Origin: Blastocladiella emersonii ATCC 22665
Lineage: Eukaryota; Blastocladiomycota; Blastocladiomycetes; Blastocladiales; Blastocladiaceae
Direction of reading: 5' to 3'
DNA: 64,000 nucleotides
NCBI GenBank assembly: GCA_025594325.1
Contig: JANHCV010000001.1
Location: forward strand, 1,860,001 to 1,924,000
Positions 52,172-62,497 of the stretch are shown piece after piece. The first letter of the stretch is position 1. Each line of letters starts with the position of its first letter. Both the position numbers and the translations under genes were made by a program. Under the pieces are notes generated by a model. It ran no database searches. It was not told the DNA's origin and saw only the letters and a program-made list of their open reading frames with translations.

Positions 52172-55032
52172 ATGACGGCACCCGCGGCATCGGCGCCGCT
52201 CGTGTACCCGCCGCTCAAGCAGACGGCCGAGGTGCAGTGGGAGGCCCCGCTCGGCGCCCACATTGCGTCGGCGTACGGCGACGAGCCCGCCAAGTACGCG
52301 CGCGAGATCGGCACCCTGTACAAGCTGCGCCAGGACATGCGCGGCGCCGCGTCGACCGCCGACGCGACCGGCCGCGACCTGCTGCTCAAGTACTACGGCC
52401 AGCTCGAGTTTGTCGAGCTGCACTTCCCCATTGACGAGGGACAGGTCGATGTGCACTTTGAGTGGTACGCATGGTCTCGGTTGCTGTGACACACCGGCAC
52501 TCACGCTTATCCAACGAGTGTAGGCTCGACGCCTTCTCCAACGAGCCGACGGTCCAGGCCTCGCTCGCCTACGAAAAGGCCAGCGTCATCTTCAACATCG
52601 GCGCCGTGGTCGCGCGCCTCGCCGCGGCTACCCCGCGCGACGTGAAGCGCTCGTACCACAACCTGCAGGTCGCCGCTGGCATCTTCCAGTACATCAACGA
52701 CAACTTCCTGCACGCGCCGACCAAGGACCTCGGCCGCGACTGCATCAAGTTCCTGTCGGACCTGATGCTCGCGCAGGCCCAGGAGGTGCTGCTCGAGAAG
52801 ACGCTTGCCGACAAGCAGGGCAAGGTGACCAAAATGGCCGCCAAGATCGCCGCCGGCCTCGCCCACCAGTACACGCAGCTGCAGTCGACGGTCGCGCCCG
52901 GCACCAACCTCGCCTACTACCTCGACGCGCACCGCGCGCTCCCCGCCACTGTCGCCGTCAAGGCCAAGCTGTACACGGCCCACGCCAACCTGCACCGCGC
53001 CACGCTGCTCGAGGCCGACCTCGGGTACGGCGAGCTCCTCGCGCGCCTCGCCGTCGCCGTCGCCGAGGCCAAGGACGCCGTGCACCTCGCCAAGTCCGTC
53101 AACTCGGGCTCCTCGGCCGTCCTCGCCGCCGAGGGCGGGCCCGCGCTGCAGGAAATGGCCAAGTCGACGCTCGCCATCGCTAACGAGTTCCTCGCGCGCG
53201 CCACCAAGGACAACGACGTCATCTACCACGCGTCGGTGGTCGCGCGCGACGCGCTCCCGCCGCTCGACCAGCTCGTGATTCCCGAGCGCCTCGGGTTCGA
53301 CCACATCCTGCCCGGCGGTGCCGCCGAGTTCCAGGCCCTCGTCGGCAACGACGTGTTCGCCACCCTCATCCCCATGGCCGTCCACGAAAAGGCCAGCGTC
53401 TACTCGGAGCAGAAGGCCCAGGTCCTGCGCAAGGCCGTCGAGACGGCCCAGGTCCTCGACGCCGAGGTCGCGTCTGCGCTCAACGTGCTCGGGTTCCCCG
53501 CCGCCCTCGAGAAGCTCTCGGCGGCCGCCGGGTCAGTCGCCGTGGAGTCGGAGCTTCCACCCGAGGCCGAGGCCATGGGCCGCGATATCCTCGGTGGCGA
53601 GGTCCCCGACCTGTACGCGACCCTGAAATCCATGACGGGCGAGCTGCAGTCGCAGGTCGACGCGATCCAGGCCCTACTCGACGCCGACCAGGCCACCGAC
53701 GACCGCCACCGCGCGGCTCTCGGCGCCGACTGGACCCTCGCGCCGTCGGCCCAGCTGCCGCAGCGCCGCGCGCTCCAGGCGCTCGCGACCGAGGTCCAGG
53801 CGGCCATTGCGCGCGACGCGGCCGTGTACGCCGAGCACGAGCGGGTCGTCAACTCGCCCGGTCTCGCGCCGCTGCGCCGTGGGAGCGGCGGTGCGGGCAG
53901 CGCGGCGGCGGGCGGGTCCCTCCTCGACGTGGAGAACGGCGAGGGCGATTTCGGGTCCATGGTGCAGCAGCTGCGCGAGCACGTGGCGACGCTCAACAAG
54001 CTCAAGCGCGAGCGCGCGACGCTGCTGGGCGAGCTCAAGACCAAGATCCACACGGACGACATCTCGGACCTGCTGGTGCTCAACGCCAAGCAGAACATTG
54101 ACGACCACATTTTCCGGTCCGAGCTGGCCAAGTTTGCCCAGTACACGGAGACGCTGTGCGCCAACGGCGCCAGCACGCGCGCCGCGGTGCAGAGCGTCCA
54201 GGCCGCGTGGAAGACCACGGCCGCGCACCCGCGCGCGCGCCGCGTCCAGGACGCCGAGGCGAGCCGCGGCCGCCTCCTCCAGGACGTGCGCGACGCGTTT
54301 GCTCGGTTCAACGAGACCAAGCGCAAGCTCGTTGCCGGGATCGACGCGGCGTCGGAGCTCCAGGACCGCGCCGCCCTCATCCAGCGCGAGGTTGCTGGGG
54401 TTGTCGACCGCCGCCAGCGCGACGCCGCCGCATGCGAGGCCAAGTTCAAGGCCAACACGGCGCAGCGCGACCAGGACCTCATGCGCGCGCAGCTCGCGCG
54501 CATGGGCCTCAACTCGCCCTCCCCCGCGCCCGCGTCCCCGCAGGGCCAGGCTGCGCCCCCGCCGCCCCTTCCGCCGCGCGGGCCCGCGCCGGCATACCCG
54601 TCGACCAGCATGTACACGGGCGGCCAGGCGCCGGCGCCGGCCGCCGGTGCTCCGCCAGCGGCGTACGGCCAGCAGCCGTACCACCCGCCAACATACGGGC
54701 ACTACGCCGCTGCGACCCCGCCCCCGCCTCAGCACCCGCCCCAGTACAACTACGGCGCACCCGCCGCGCCCGTGGTGCCCGGCGCGTATCCCGGGTACGG
54801 CAACGCGCCGCAGTACGGGTACCAGCCGCCACCGCAGCAGCAGCACCAGGCGCCGCCGCCGCCCGGCGGGATGCCCATGTACGCGCCGTACGTCGGGTAC
54901 GCCCAACAGCAGCCTCCCGCACAGCAGCAGCCGCCAGCAGGGCCGTACGGCGCGTATCCTCAGCAGCAGCAGCAACCGCCCCAGCAGCAGGCGCAGCAGT
55001 GGCCGCCGCGGCCGGGGAACCTGCTCGACTGA
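52172..55032 (+). CDS. BRO1: Bro1/ALIX ESCRT-associated protein
   Basis: Scaffold that binds ESCRT-III and ubiquitinated cargo, with roles in multivesicular bodies. Exons 52172-52464 and 52524-55032 give 933 residues. The Bro1 domain (~1-370) begins YPPLKQTAEVQWEAPLGAHI and contains YGDEPAKYAREIGTLYKLRQ, FNIGAVVARLAAATPRDV and a run of helices. The V domain (~380-760) is a long coiled region with LPQRRALQALATEVQA and NAKQNIDDHIFRSELAKFAQYTE. The C-terminal ~170 residues are Pro/Gln/Tyr-rich (PPAYGQQPYHPPTYGHY), typical of ALIX. Works with VPS20 by family knowledge. Confidence 0.94.
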
Positions 55033-55486
55033 GCTGGCGATGGCCACCGGACTTTACGGAGGGAAGAATACACGCGCGTGTTGGCCGTCAGAGCGTGGGA
55101 ACGCAGCGATCAGCGGGGCGGGCGCAAGGGCCCACGCGGGCACTCGAGCTCCAGCTCGAGCTCGCCCCTTCCGCCTCGGCCACCCAATCGGGAACGCATG
55201 CATGCATCGAGCGAGAACATCGTGCAACACGTCGCCAGCATCGTCCTGAAGTTGCATGTTTGACGTGGAGCAGCGCGCGAGTGTGACGTGGTGCTGGCGT
55301 GAAAAGGGAGCGCGAGCGTGAGAGCGTTGTGGCAGGCGCGTCGCCATGCAGGCGCGCGCGTCCATCAGCGACCTTCTCCTCCCTCGCCCCTTCTCCTTCT
55401 CTGTCCACGCTCTCCATGTAAGCTCGCCCACGTCTCCGCTCGGCAAGCGCTTGAAACCCTCCTCCCTCGATCGACCATCGACCACC
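55033..55486 (+). other. Intergenic, no supported gene
   Basis: 454 bp between BRO1 and 7TM copy B, both on the plus strand. A CTCGAGCTCCAGCTCGAGCTCG purine/pyrimidine run near 55142 and a CATGCATGCATCGAG stretch near 55197 are the only structured parts. No gene recognised. Confidence 0.45.
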
Positions 55487-57553
55487 ATGCCGCAACCCTC
55501 GCCGCCGCCACGACTCCTGCCGCGGCCACGGAGACGCACCCTCGCCGCTGCCGTCGCCTCGATCGCGGTCTGCGCCACCTGCCTCGCCCTCTCGGCTGCC
55601 GCGCCTGCCGCTGCTGCTTCGAACGTCTCGCTACCAGCAACCGCCGCTCCGACCTCGTCGCCGCCGCCATGGTCCGCGCTGTACCGCCGTCGGCCTGACA
55701 CTGGCGTGGCCGCGTCTGCGTCCAACTCGAGCGCGCGACATTCGGACTCCGCCAACTCCAAGTGGCCGTGCTTCGGGCCGTGCCTCAACAACTCGACGTG
55801 CAACGAGTTGACGGGATGGTGCACCTGCGTAGACCAGCCGCGCAGCACCGACCCGTCGAAGCCCAAGCGGTACACGCCGCCGTCGCGCAACTGCGGGCTC
55901 TTCGGGCTCGAGGCCATGAACCAGACGTGGCTCGCCGCGACCAAGTGGATCGTCGGCGTGCTCTTCTCGTCCCTCGCCTTCCTGCCCGCGCACCAGGTCG
56001 CCCTGCACGTCTACCGCCAGCCCACGGGCGCGCCCTACTCCAAGACCCTGCTGCTGCGCATCGCCCTGTACGCCGCCATCGCCGTCCTCGCCATTGCGCG
56101 CGCCGTCCACTACAACGTCGACACGTACGGGCTCGCCGGCGTCCTTCCGCGCCTCGTCAACCGCTTCTTCTTCACGGGCGTCTCCACCGCCGTCTTCTCC
56201 ATCTTCACCGGCACACTCGTGCTCTGGCTCGGCGATATCACCAGCTCGCACCATCTCAGCCATCACGCCGCCGTCCCGCCCACGCCGACCTCGCCAACTA
56301 GTTTGGGGGCGTGCTCGCCGCACAGCGCGTACCGCAGCCACGCGCAGCGCATCTTTGCGCGGTCGTGCCTCGTCTTCGCCATGGCGAATGCCGTAATGTG
56401 GGGGCTCGAGATCACCTTCATGATCACGGTCGAGTCGCAGCCCGACCACATCCGCCTCGCCACGCTCATCCTGACGGGCGCCTACCTCGCCATCTCGGCG
56501 GGGCTCGCCCTCGGCGTCGCGGCCATCTCCCGCCACTTTGACGCGTGCCACGCCCCGACCCCGCAGCTGCAGGACATTCTCGTCGTCCCCTACAAGCCGG
56601 GCGAGACGTCGATCCTCGATGTCGTCGTGCGCCACCGCCAGCGGCCCATCTAGCCGCTACCCAACCGGCTGATCCGCGTCGCCACCTGCACCATCCTCGC
56701 GTCGTGCTCCCTCCGCATCCTCCTCGTGTGGCCCAACCTCCTGCGCGTCCGCAACCCCGATATCTGGCTTGCCAACCAGCTGGGCCTCCGCCTCCTCGAG
56801 TACACGACGTTTGCTGTCCTCACCTACGCCCTCGTCGTCATCCCGTGCAAGGAAAAGGTCCCCGTGCCCTCGGCAACCACGCTCGACCGCAACGGCGGCC
56901 CGCCCACGTCCAGCAGCGGCGTGTGCGCGCTGTTCGCCGACGGCCACGGGCAGTCCGGGTTCGCATCGATGCCGTCGTCGCCCACGGTCGCGAGCCCGCG
57001 CCGCGATACCCACCAGCTGCAGCCCGTCCCGCCGAGTACGGCAGCGGCGAGCACCCACGCCAAGCCCGCGCTCCCCGGCTCCGTCGACAGCTTCGAGCAC
57101 CTGTACTGGCTGACGCACGGCGTGCACGTCGGCTCGCTCGAGCGCACCCGCGACCGCGAGCGGGATTGCCAGCCCGCGCGCCCCGCGCCCGCCGTCCCGA
57201 ACCCGCGCTCGCCCGTCGTGCCCGACTTTGCGCACGCGTTTGACCGGCCGGGCGCCACCCGCGTCGTGTCCGGCGGGAACGTGGTGCCGCCGACGGCCGC
57301 GCTGGGCGTGTACACCTCGGCCCGCCCCGCCGCCGCCGAAGAACCGCGCCGGTCGCGCCTCCAGGTCGCGCCGCCCGGCGGCGAGCTCCAGGGCTGGCAA
57401 CCACGGCACGCCTCGACGACGGCAGCGGCGGGCAGCGGGGGCAGGAGCAGGAGCAGGAGTACCAGCCGCCAGCGGTCGCTCCCGCGGCGGCCCAACTCGG
57501 CGAATACCGAGGACGACGAGCCGTGGCGCGCCAAGGGGCCCATCGCGTGGTAG
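55487..57553 (+). CDS. EGF-like / seven-transmembrane protein, copy B, with in-frame TAG
   Basis: Paralogue of the gene at 14177-16384. A signal peptide (residues ~18-44) precedes a cysteine module (CFGPCLNNSTCNELTGWCTC) and TPPSRNCGLFGLEAMNQTW, which matches PPSLNCGAWGTAAMDPAW in copy A. Helices 1-5 are before 56651 and two (TILASCSLRILLV, YTTFAVLTYALVVI) after 56654, giving seven. A TAG at 56651-56653 interrupts the frame, which continues unchanged to 57553. The TAG is preceded by CATC, like TAG acceptors here; removing a 72-nt stretch from 56582 would restore an open frame, but the donor (GTCGTC) and branch site are poor. Otherwise it is a nonsense codon. Cytosolic tail is Ser/Arg-rich. 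No GPCR class motif. Confidence 0.65.
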
Positions 57554-57705
57554 ATGAGAGTTTATTTCCGTGTATATATCAATTTTGTGTACCCTCGAGG
57601 GCGCTGAGTCGAGTCAGCCTGCGCGGCCGATGAACAACGCGTCGTGTCACACGAGTGGCGTCTCAACAAGGATCCGGCGCCTGCGCGAGGCTCGCTCTCC
57701 ATCGC

Positions 57706-58203
57706 ATGTATCCCAACCACACAATGAACGCAAACGACTCCCCGCAACGCGGCCAGCAGCCGCGCGCCAAGTGGGTCAAGGACCCGGACGCCCTCCCGCT
57801 CCGGTCGTCGCCGCCCGCGAGCGGCGAGCCGGAGCTGCGACCGATGGCGGCGGAGCCTGCTGCTCCCAAACCCATCGGCTCTACCACCTCCAACACCAGC
57901 GCTTCATCACAGCAGCCGCGGTACCAGCCGCAACCGCAGTGGACCAGCCCGTTCGCGTTCCGCCTGCCGCGCCTGACACCCGCCCAGGTCGCGCTCATCA
58001 ACCGGTACTCGGGGTACGGGTGGACCGGGCTGATTGTCGCGTGTGGAATCGGAGTGGCCATGGGTACGGTTTGCGTTGCGGGTGTGAGAGGTGGTGTTGG
58101 GGGTGCTCACGCGCGGAGGGGTGTAGGGTACGAGAGCAAGGTACTGACGGGCAACAAGCTCGGCAAAGAGGACGAGCCAATGGCCAAGAGCGGGACTGCG
58201 TAA
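57706..58203 (+). CDS. Small single-pass membrane protein, unknown
   Basis: Exons 57706-58063 and 58127-58203 give 144 residues; the 63-nt intron is a multiple of three with no stop, so it could also be retained. A polar Pro/Ser/Gln-rich N-terminal ~80 residues leads to FRLPRLTPAQVALINRYSGYG and a hydrophobic helix (WTGLIVACGIGVAMG). The C-terminus after splicing is charged (GKEDEPMAKSGTA). No family is recognised. The start could be the next in-frame ATG (57724). Confidence 0.45.
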   Translation: MYPNHTMNANDSPQRGQQPRAKWVKDPDALPLRSSPPASGEPELRPMAAEPAAPKPIGSTTSNTSASSQQPRYQPQPQWTSPFAFRLPRLTPAQVALINRYSGYGWTGLIVACGIGVAMGTVCVAGVRGGVGGAHARRGVGYESKVLTGNKLGKEDEPMAKSGTA

Positions 58204-58403
58204 GCACAGAGATGAAGAACGGGAATACACGGGCGCAACGCCCAAAGGTTTTGGTTACCCACCTTCGAGTCCTGGGCCTCACGCGACCGCGCTTTTGGCG
58301 GAGCTCGTTTGTCGGCTCGAGTCTCCGTCGCTCACTTAAGTCCCATCGCCGACGTCTGAACGTAAACCTCACAGGTGCGGCCGACTGGAAAAGAGATCGG
58401 CGC

Positions 58404-58463
58404 GCGACGCGTCTCACAGTCACGCGGATCAGCTGATCCTAAGGAGACGCGTCGTTCACGCGT
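58404..58463 (+). promoter_or_regulatory. Cluster of ACGCGT (MCB-like) sites upstream of AK8
   Basis: Three ACGCGT hexamers at 58407-58412, 58447-58452 and 58458-58463 within 57 bp, about 65-121 bp before the AK8 start. Two sit in an exact 11-bp inverted repeat (CGACGCGTCTC at 58405-58415, GAGACGCGTCG at 58444-58454). ACGCGT is the MluI cell-cycle box bound by MBF in yeasts. Whether it works so here is unknown. Confidence 0.45.
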
Positions 58464-58527
58464 TTTGGGCGTCGATTTCGTCCCCGAACGTCTTTTCTCC
58501 ACCCAGACCAAGCACGCTGCAACGCAA

Positions 58528-60202
58528 ATGGATCTCTCACTCATCGAAGGCGTGTCGTCGGAGGTGCTCGCGCAGTTTGCGCGGTACGCGGACGCGCACG
58601 AGCTGTACCCGCTGGTGCAGGACCTGCTGCGCAAGGTGGTTGTGGCCAAGCCGGCGGACCCGCTGCTGTGGATGGCCAATGAGCTGGAGCGGAAGCCGGG
58701 TATGACGAAGCTGCGAGGGTGAGCGAGGAAGGTGAGCTGACGGAGGAGCGTGGTCTAGTTCCGTCGATTGTGATTCTCGCGCCGCCGACCATGGACGAGA
58801 ACGGGCTGGTACGCGTATGAGCAACACAAGCGGGAGGTAGACAACTCAAGAGCGTGAGTGTAGGCCAAGTCGCTCGCCAACGCGACCAACGCGGTGCACA
58901 TCTCGGCGACGGCGCTGCTGCGGACGGCCGTGGAGCGCAAGACGAGTCTCGGGATGCAGGCGCTGCCGGCCATGTCCAAGAACGCGCTAGTCCCCGACCG
59001 CGTGATGCTTGAGCTCGTACTCATGCGGCTCGAGCAGCCAGACGCCGTGGACCGCGGCTGGGTCCTCGACGGGTTCCCGCGGACGCGCGACCAAGCCGTT
59101 GGCCTGCAGCGGCGCGGGATCCTGCCCTCCAACGTCATCATCCTCGATCTGCCCGACCCCGCCCTCGTCGCGCGCGCCGCACACATCCACACGGACCCGG
59201 TGACCAACACCGAGTACGACCTGCACGACGCGGACCGCGCCGCGGCGCTCGCGCCCGAGATCCGCGCGCGGCTCGTCCACAAGGGCGCGCTCAGCGAGGC
59301 TGCCGTCACCGACCGCCTCGCCGTGTACCGGCGCCACCTCCCAGGAATCCTCGCCGCGTTCCCGGCCCACGCGCGGATCGCGGTCAGCGGCGGCAGCGCC
59401 GTGTCGCGCGGAACCAAGGACGCGGTCGCGCGCGCGCTCCAGGTCCGCCGCCCGATCCCGAGTATGGGGAGTACTGGGTTCCTCCGGCTGCTCGTGTGCG
59501 GCGGCGACGCGGCCACCCGCGACGCCGTGTGCCGGCAGCTCGAGGACCGCACGTTCTTCTTCGTCTACGGTACGCGGTTGCGGGCAATGCGGTGAGGGAT
59601 GGACGCGACTGACGCTGCTGGGTAGTCTCGCCGCACCGTATCTTCACTGAGGAGATCAGCCGGCGCGGGCCCAACGCCGAACGGTTCCACCAGGTCCTCA
59701 AGGGCGAGGTCAATCGTACGTTCCCCGGAAGCACCTCGCGCTGAGAGCAGCACTGACACGCCAACGCAACGTAGTGACGGACGCCGAGCTCCTTGCCCTC
59801 CTTGAGTCGCGCACGTCGGCCAAGGACTGCGCCGAGCGCGGGTGGGTGCTGAGCTCGCCGCGCGAGTGGACGGCGGCGCAGGTCGCGGGCATCGCCAAGA
59901 CGCTGCACCCGTCGCGCGTGCTCATCTTGCCCAACACGGCGCCCGACGTGCGCGCCGCCGTCGAGGCCGCGTTCCAGCACCCGGTCCATCCGTACTTTGT
60001 TCCCGCCAGCGGCGCCGCCGCACTCGCTACGCCGCCGCCCACGCAGTGCCTCCAGGACGTCGAGATGCTTGCGCCCGGCGAGGACGGCGGAGCAGGTGAG
60101 GCGCCGGCGGCGGGCGAGGCAAGTGACCCGGCCCGCGTCGCTGAGCGCGTCCGACAGCTCCTACTGCGGCCGATCGAGTACAAGGTGCCCCGGCTCGAGT
60201 AG
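58528..60202 (+). CDS. AK8: Adenylate kinase 8-like protein with degenerate P-loops
   Basis: Exons 58528-58699, 58759-58808, 58864-59569, 59626-59715 and 59775-60202 give 481 residues, as in AK8. The N-terminal ~58 residues (YADAHELYPLVQDLLRKVVVAKPADPLLWM) fit the RIIa/DPY-30-like module of AK8. Two adenylate-kinase-like halves follow. The first has RGWVLDGFPRTRDQAVGLQ and THPVT-type HTDPVTNTEYDLHD text, but its P-loop reads ILAPPTMDENGLAKSLA, lacking GxSGK. The second begins RLLVCGGDAATRDAVCRQL, also without a Lys P-loop, and has ERGWVLSSPREWTAAQV. Family members are linked to cilia and flagella. Likely a pseudoenzyme; that is inference. Confidence 0.85.
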
Positions 60203-60416
60203 CGCGCGATCGTTGAGTGTAATGCATTGGGTTTTCGTCGAGCACGGGAGCGGGGACACGCGCAGAGTTGAAGTGAGTCCGTCCTCTCGGTGAGCGACGC
60301 GTCACCGCCGACCGACCATCGCCTTCGCTGCTCGTTCTCTGCCGCTTCTGTGCTGCAAGCTTGACAACACCGCGACGGAGCACACGCATCGACACGGACC
60401 CCCTGCAACGCGCACC

Positions 60417-62334
60417 ATGGCCGTCGACAAGAAGACCCAGAAATACGACCGCCAGCTCCGGTGCGTCGCCGCCGCCGCCCTCACGACGATGAACCCAACC
60501 CGCGCTGATCACCCTCACATCTAGCCTGTGGCAGGCGCACGGACAGGCCGCGCTCGAGCGCGCGCACGTCTGCCTCGTCAACGGCACCGCGACGGGCACC
60601 GAGGTGCTCAAGAACCTGGTCCTCCCCGGCGTCGGCGCCTTCACCGTCGTCGACGGCAGCACCGTGACGCCGGCCGACATCGGCAACAACTTCTTCGTGA
60701 AGCCCGCGCACCTCGGCCAGAACCGCGCCAAGGTGGTGTCGGCGCTGCTCGGCGAGCTCAACGAGGACGTGGACGCGCGGTTCGTCGCCGAGGACGTGGC
60801 CGAGCTGGTCCACCGCAACCCGGCCTTCTTCCACGCCTTCTCGCTCGTCGTCGTGACGGGCCGCGTCCCCATGCCCACGCTGCTCGCCCTCGACGCCGAG
60901 TGCTGGCCGCGCGGCATTCCGCTGCTCGTCCTGCGCAACGCCGGGTTCGCCGCGTCGCTGCGCTCGGTCCTCCGCGCCCACCACGTCGTCGAGCTGCACC
61001 CGGACTCGCCCGCACGCGACCTGCGCCTCGCCGACCCCTGGCCCGAGCTCGTCGCCTTTGTCGACGGGTTCAAGGACTTTGACGCCATGTCCAGCGCCGA
61101 GCTCACCCACGTCCCCTACCCGGTCATCCTCCTCCGCGTCTACCGCCAGTGGCGCGCCAAGGTCGGTAACGATGCGCCCAACTCGGGCTTCCGCGCCTAC
61201 CTGACCGCTGAGAAGGAACGCCACGCCGAGCGCCTCGTCGCTGTCGTCACGGCCCAGCTCCAGAAGGACGCCAAGGCCGACGGCGGCGCTGCCGGCGATG
61301 TCAGCGAGGCCGCCCTCGCTACAGCCACGGCTACCACGTCCGACCTCGAGAACTGGGACGAGGCTATCGCCAACGCCTACCACGCCTACTCGCGCCCGTC
61401 CGTCGACAGCGCTGTCACCAAGCTGTTCGAGTACCTGCCCGCCGCCGACGCTGGCGAGGACGCGGCCACGTCCGAGTCCACCGAGAGCAAGCTCGCGGAC
61501 CTCGTGGCCCCCGAGGCCGCGGCGTCGGGCGGCGTCATGAGCACGCGGCCCGCGACCTTCTGGTCGCTCGTCGGCGCCCTGCGCGCGTTCCTCGCGCAGT
61601 CGGGCGGCCAGCTGCCCCTACGCGGCGTCGTCCCGGACATGAAGGCGGACACCACGACGTACGTGGCCATGCAGCGCACCTACCGTGCCAAGGCCGCCGC
61701 CGACCTGGCCTCGCTCCGCGCGCTGCTCAAGCCCATCACCGTCGGCGGCGTCACGGCGACCCCCGACGCGGTCGACGACGACGCCCTCGCGCAGTTTGCC
61801 CGCAACGCCAACTACCTCCGGCTCGTCACCACGCCGTCGCTGCGCGACGAGTACACGCGCGCGCACCCGGACCGAGTCCGCGACCTCACGTCCGAGATGC
61901 CCGCCAACGAGCTCGCGGTCCTCGTCCTGTTCCGCGCCGTCGACTACTTCTACGCCGCGCACCGCCGCTGGCCCGGCGACCACGCCGAGGAGTTTGACGG
62001 CGACGCCGCCCAGCTGCGCATCGCGGTCCGCGACGCCCTGCGCGCGCTCGCCCACGGCGCACCGCTCCCCGCCGAGATTGCTTCGGGGGATGCGGCCGTC
62101 GCGGAGCCCTCGCCGTCCGCCGCCGATACCCCGATCCCGACGCCCAGCATCAACCTCGACGACTGGGTCCACGAGTTTGTCCGCGCGGGCCCCGCCGAGC
62201 TCCACGGCGTCGCCGCGTACATGGGCGGCGTCGCGGCCCAGGAGGCCATCAAGCTGATCACGTCCCAGTACCTCCCCATGGCCGGCACATACGTCTACAA
62301 CGCTATTGCCAGCCAGTCGTCGGTCATTGCTTGA
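60417..62334 (+). CDS. ULA1: NEDD8-activating enzyme regulatory subunit (Ula1/NAE1)
   Basis: Partner of Uba3 in activating the ubiquitin-like NEDD8/Rub1. Exons 60417-60460 and 60525-62334 give 617 residues. The joined start is KTQKYDRQLRLWQAHGQAALE, the E1-type signature. The adenylation-fold part contains HVCLVNGTATGTEVLKNLVLPGVGAFTVVDG and NNFFVKPAHLGQNRA. There is no catalytic-cysteine E1 motif, as expected for this subunit. The C-terminal block reads GVAAYMGGVAAQEAIKLITSQYLPMAGTYVYNAI. Inserts rich in Ala/Asp (EDAATSESTESK) make it longer than yeast Ula1. Confidence 0.93.
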
Positions 62335-62497
62335 GGTCGGTGCGGTCGCGCGTGTGTACAGTGTGGAAGGCGGGAACGGACGATGATATCCAAAGCGGTT
62401 TTTTCTTCATGACACACAAACGGGACAGGAGCGGGAGGGGTATGTGCAAGAGTTTTGGGTGTGAGGGTAGGGTGTGTGCATGCAGAAGGTGAAGCGA

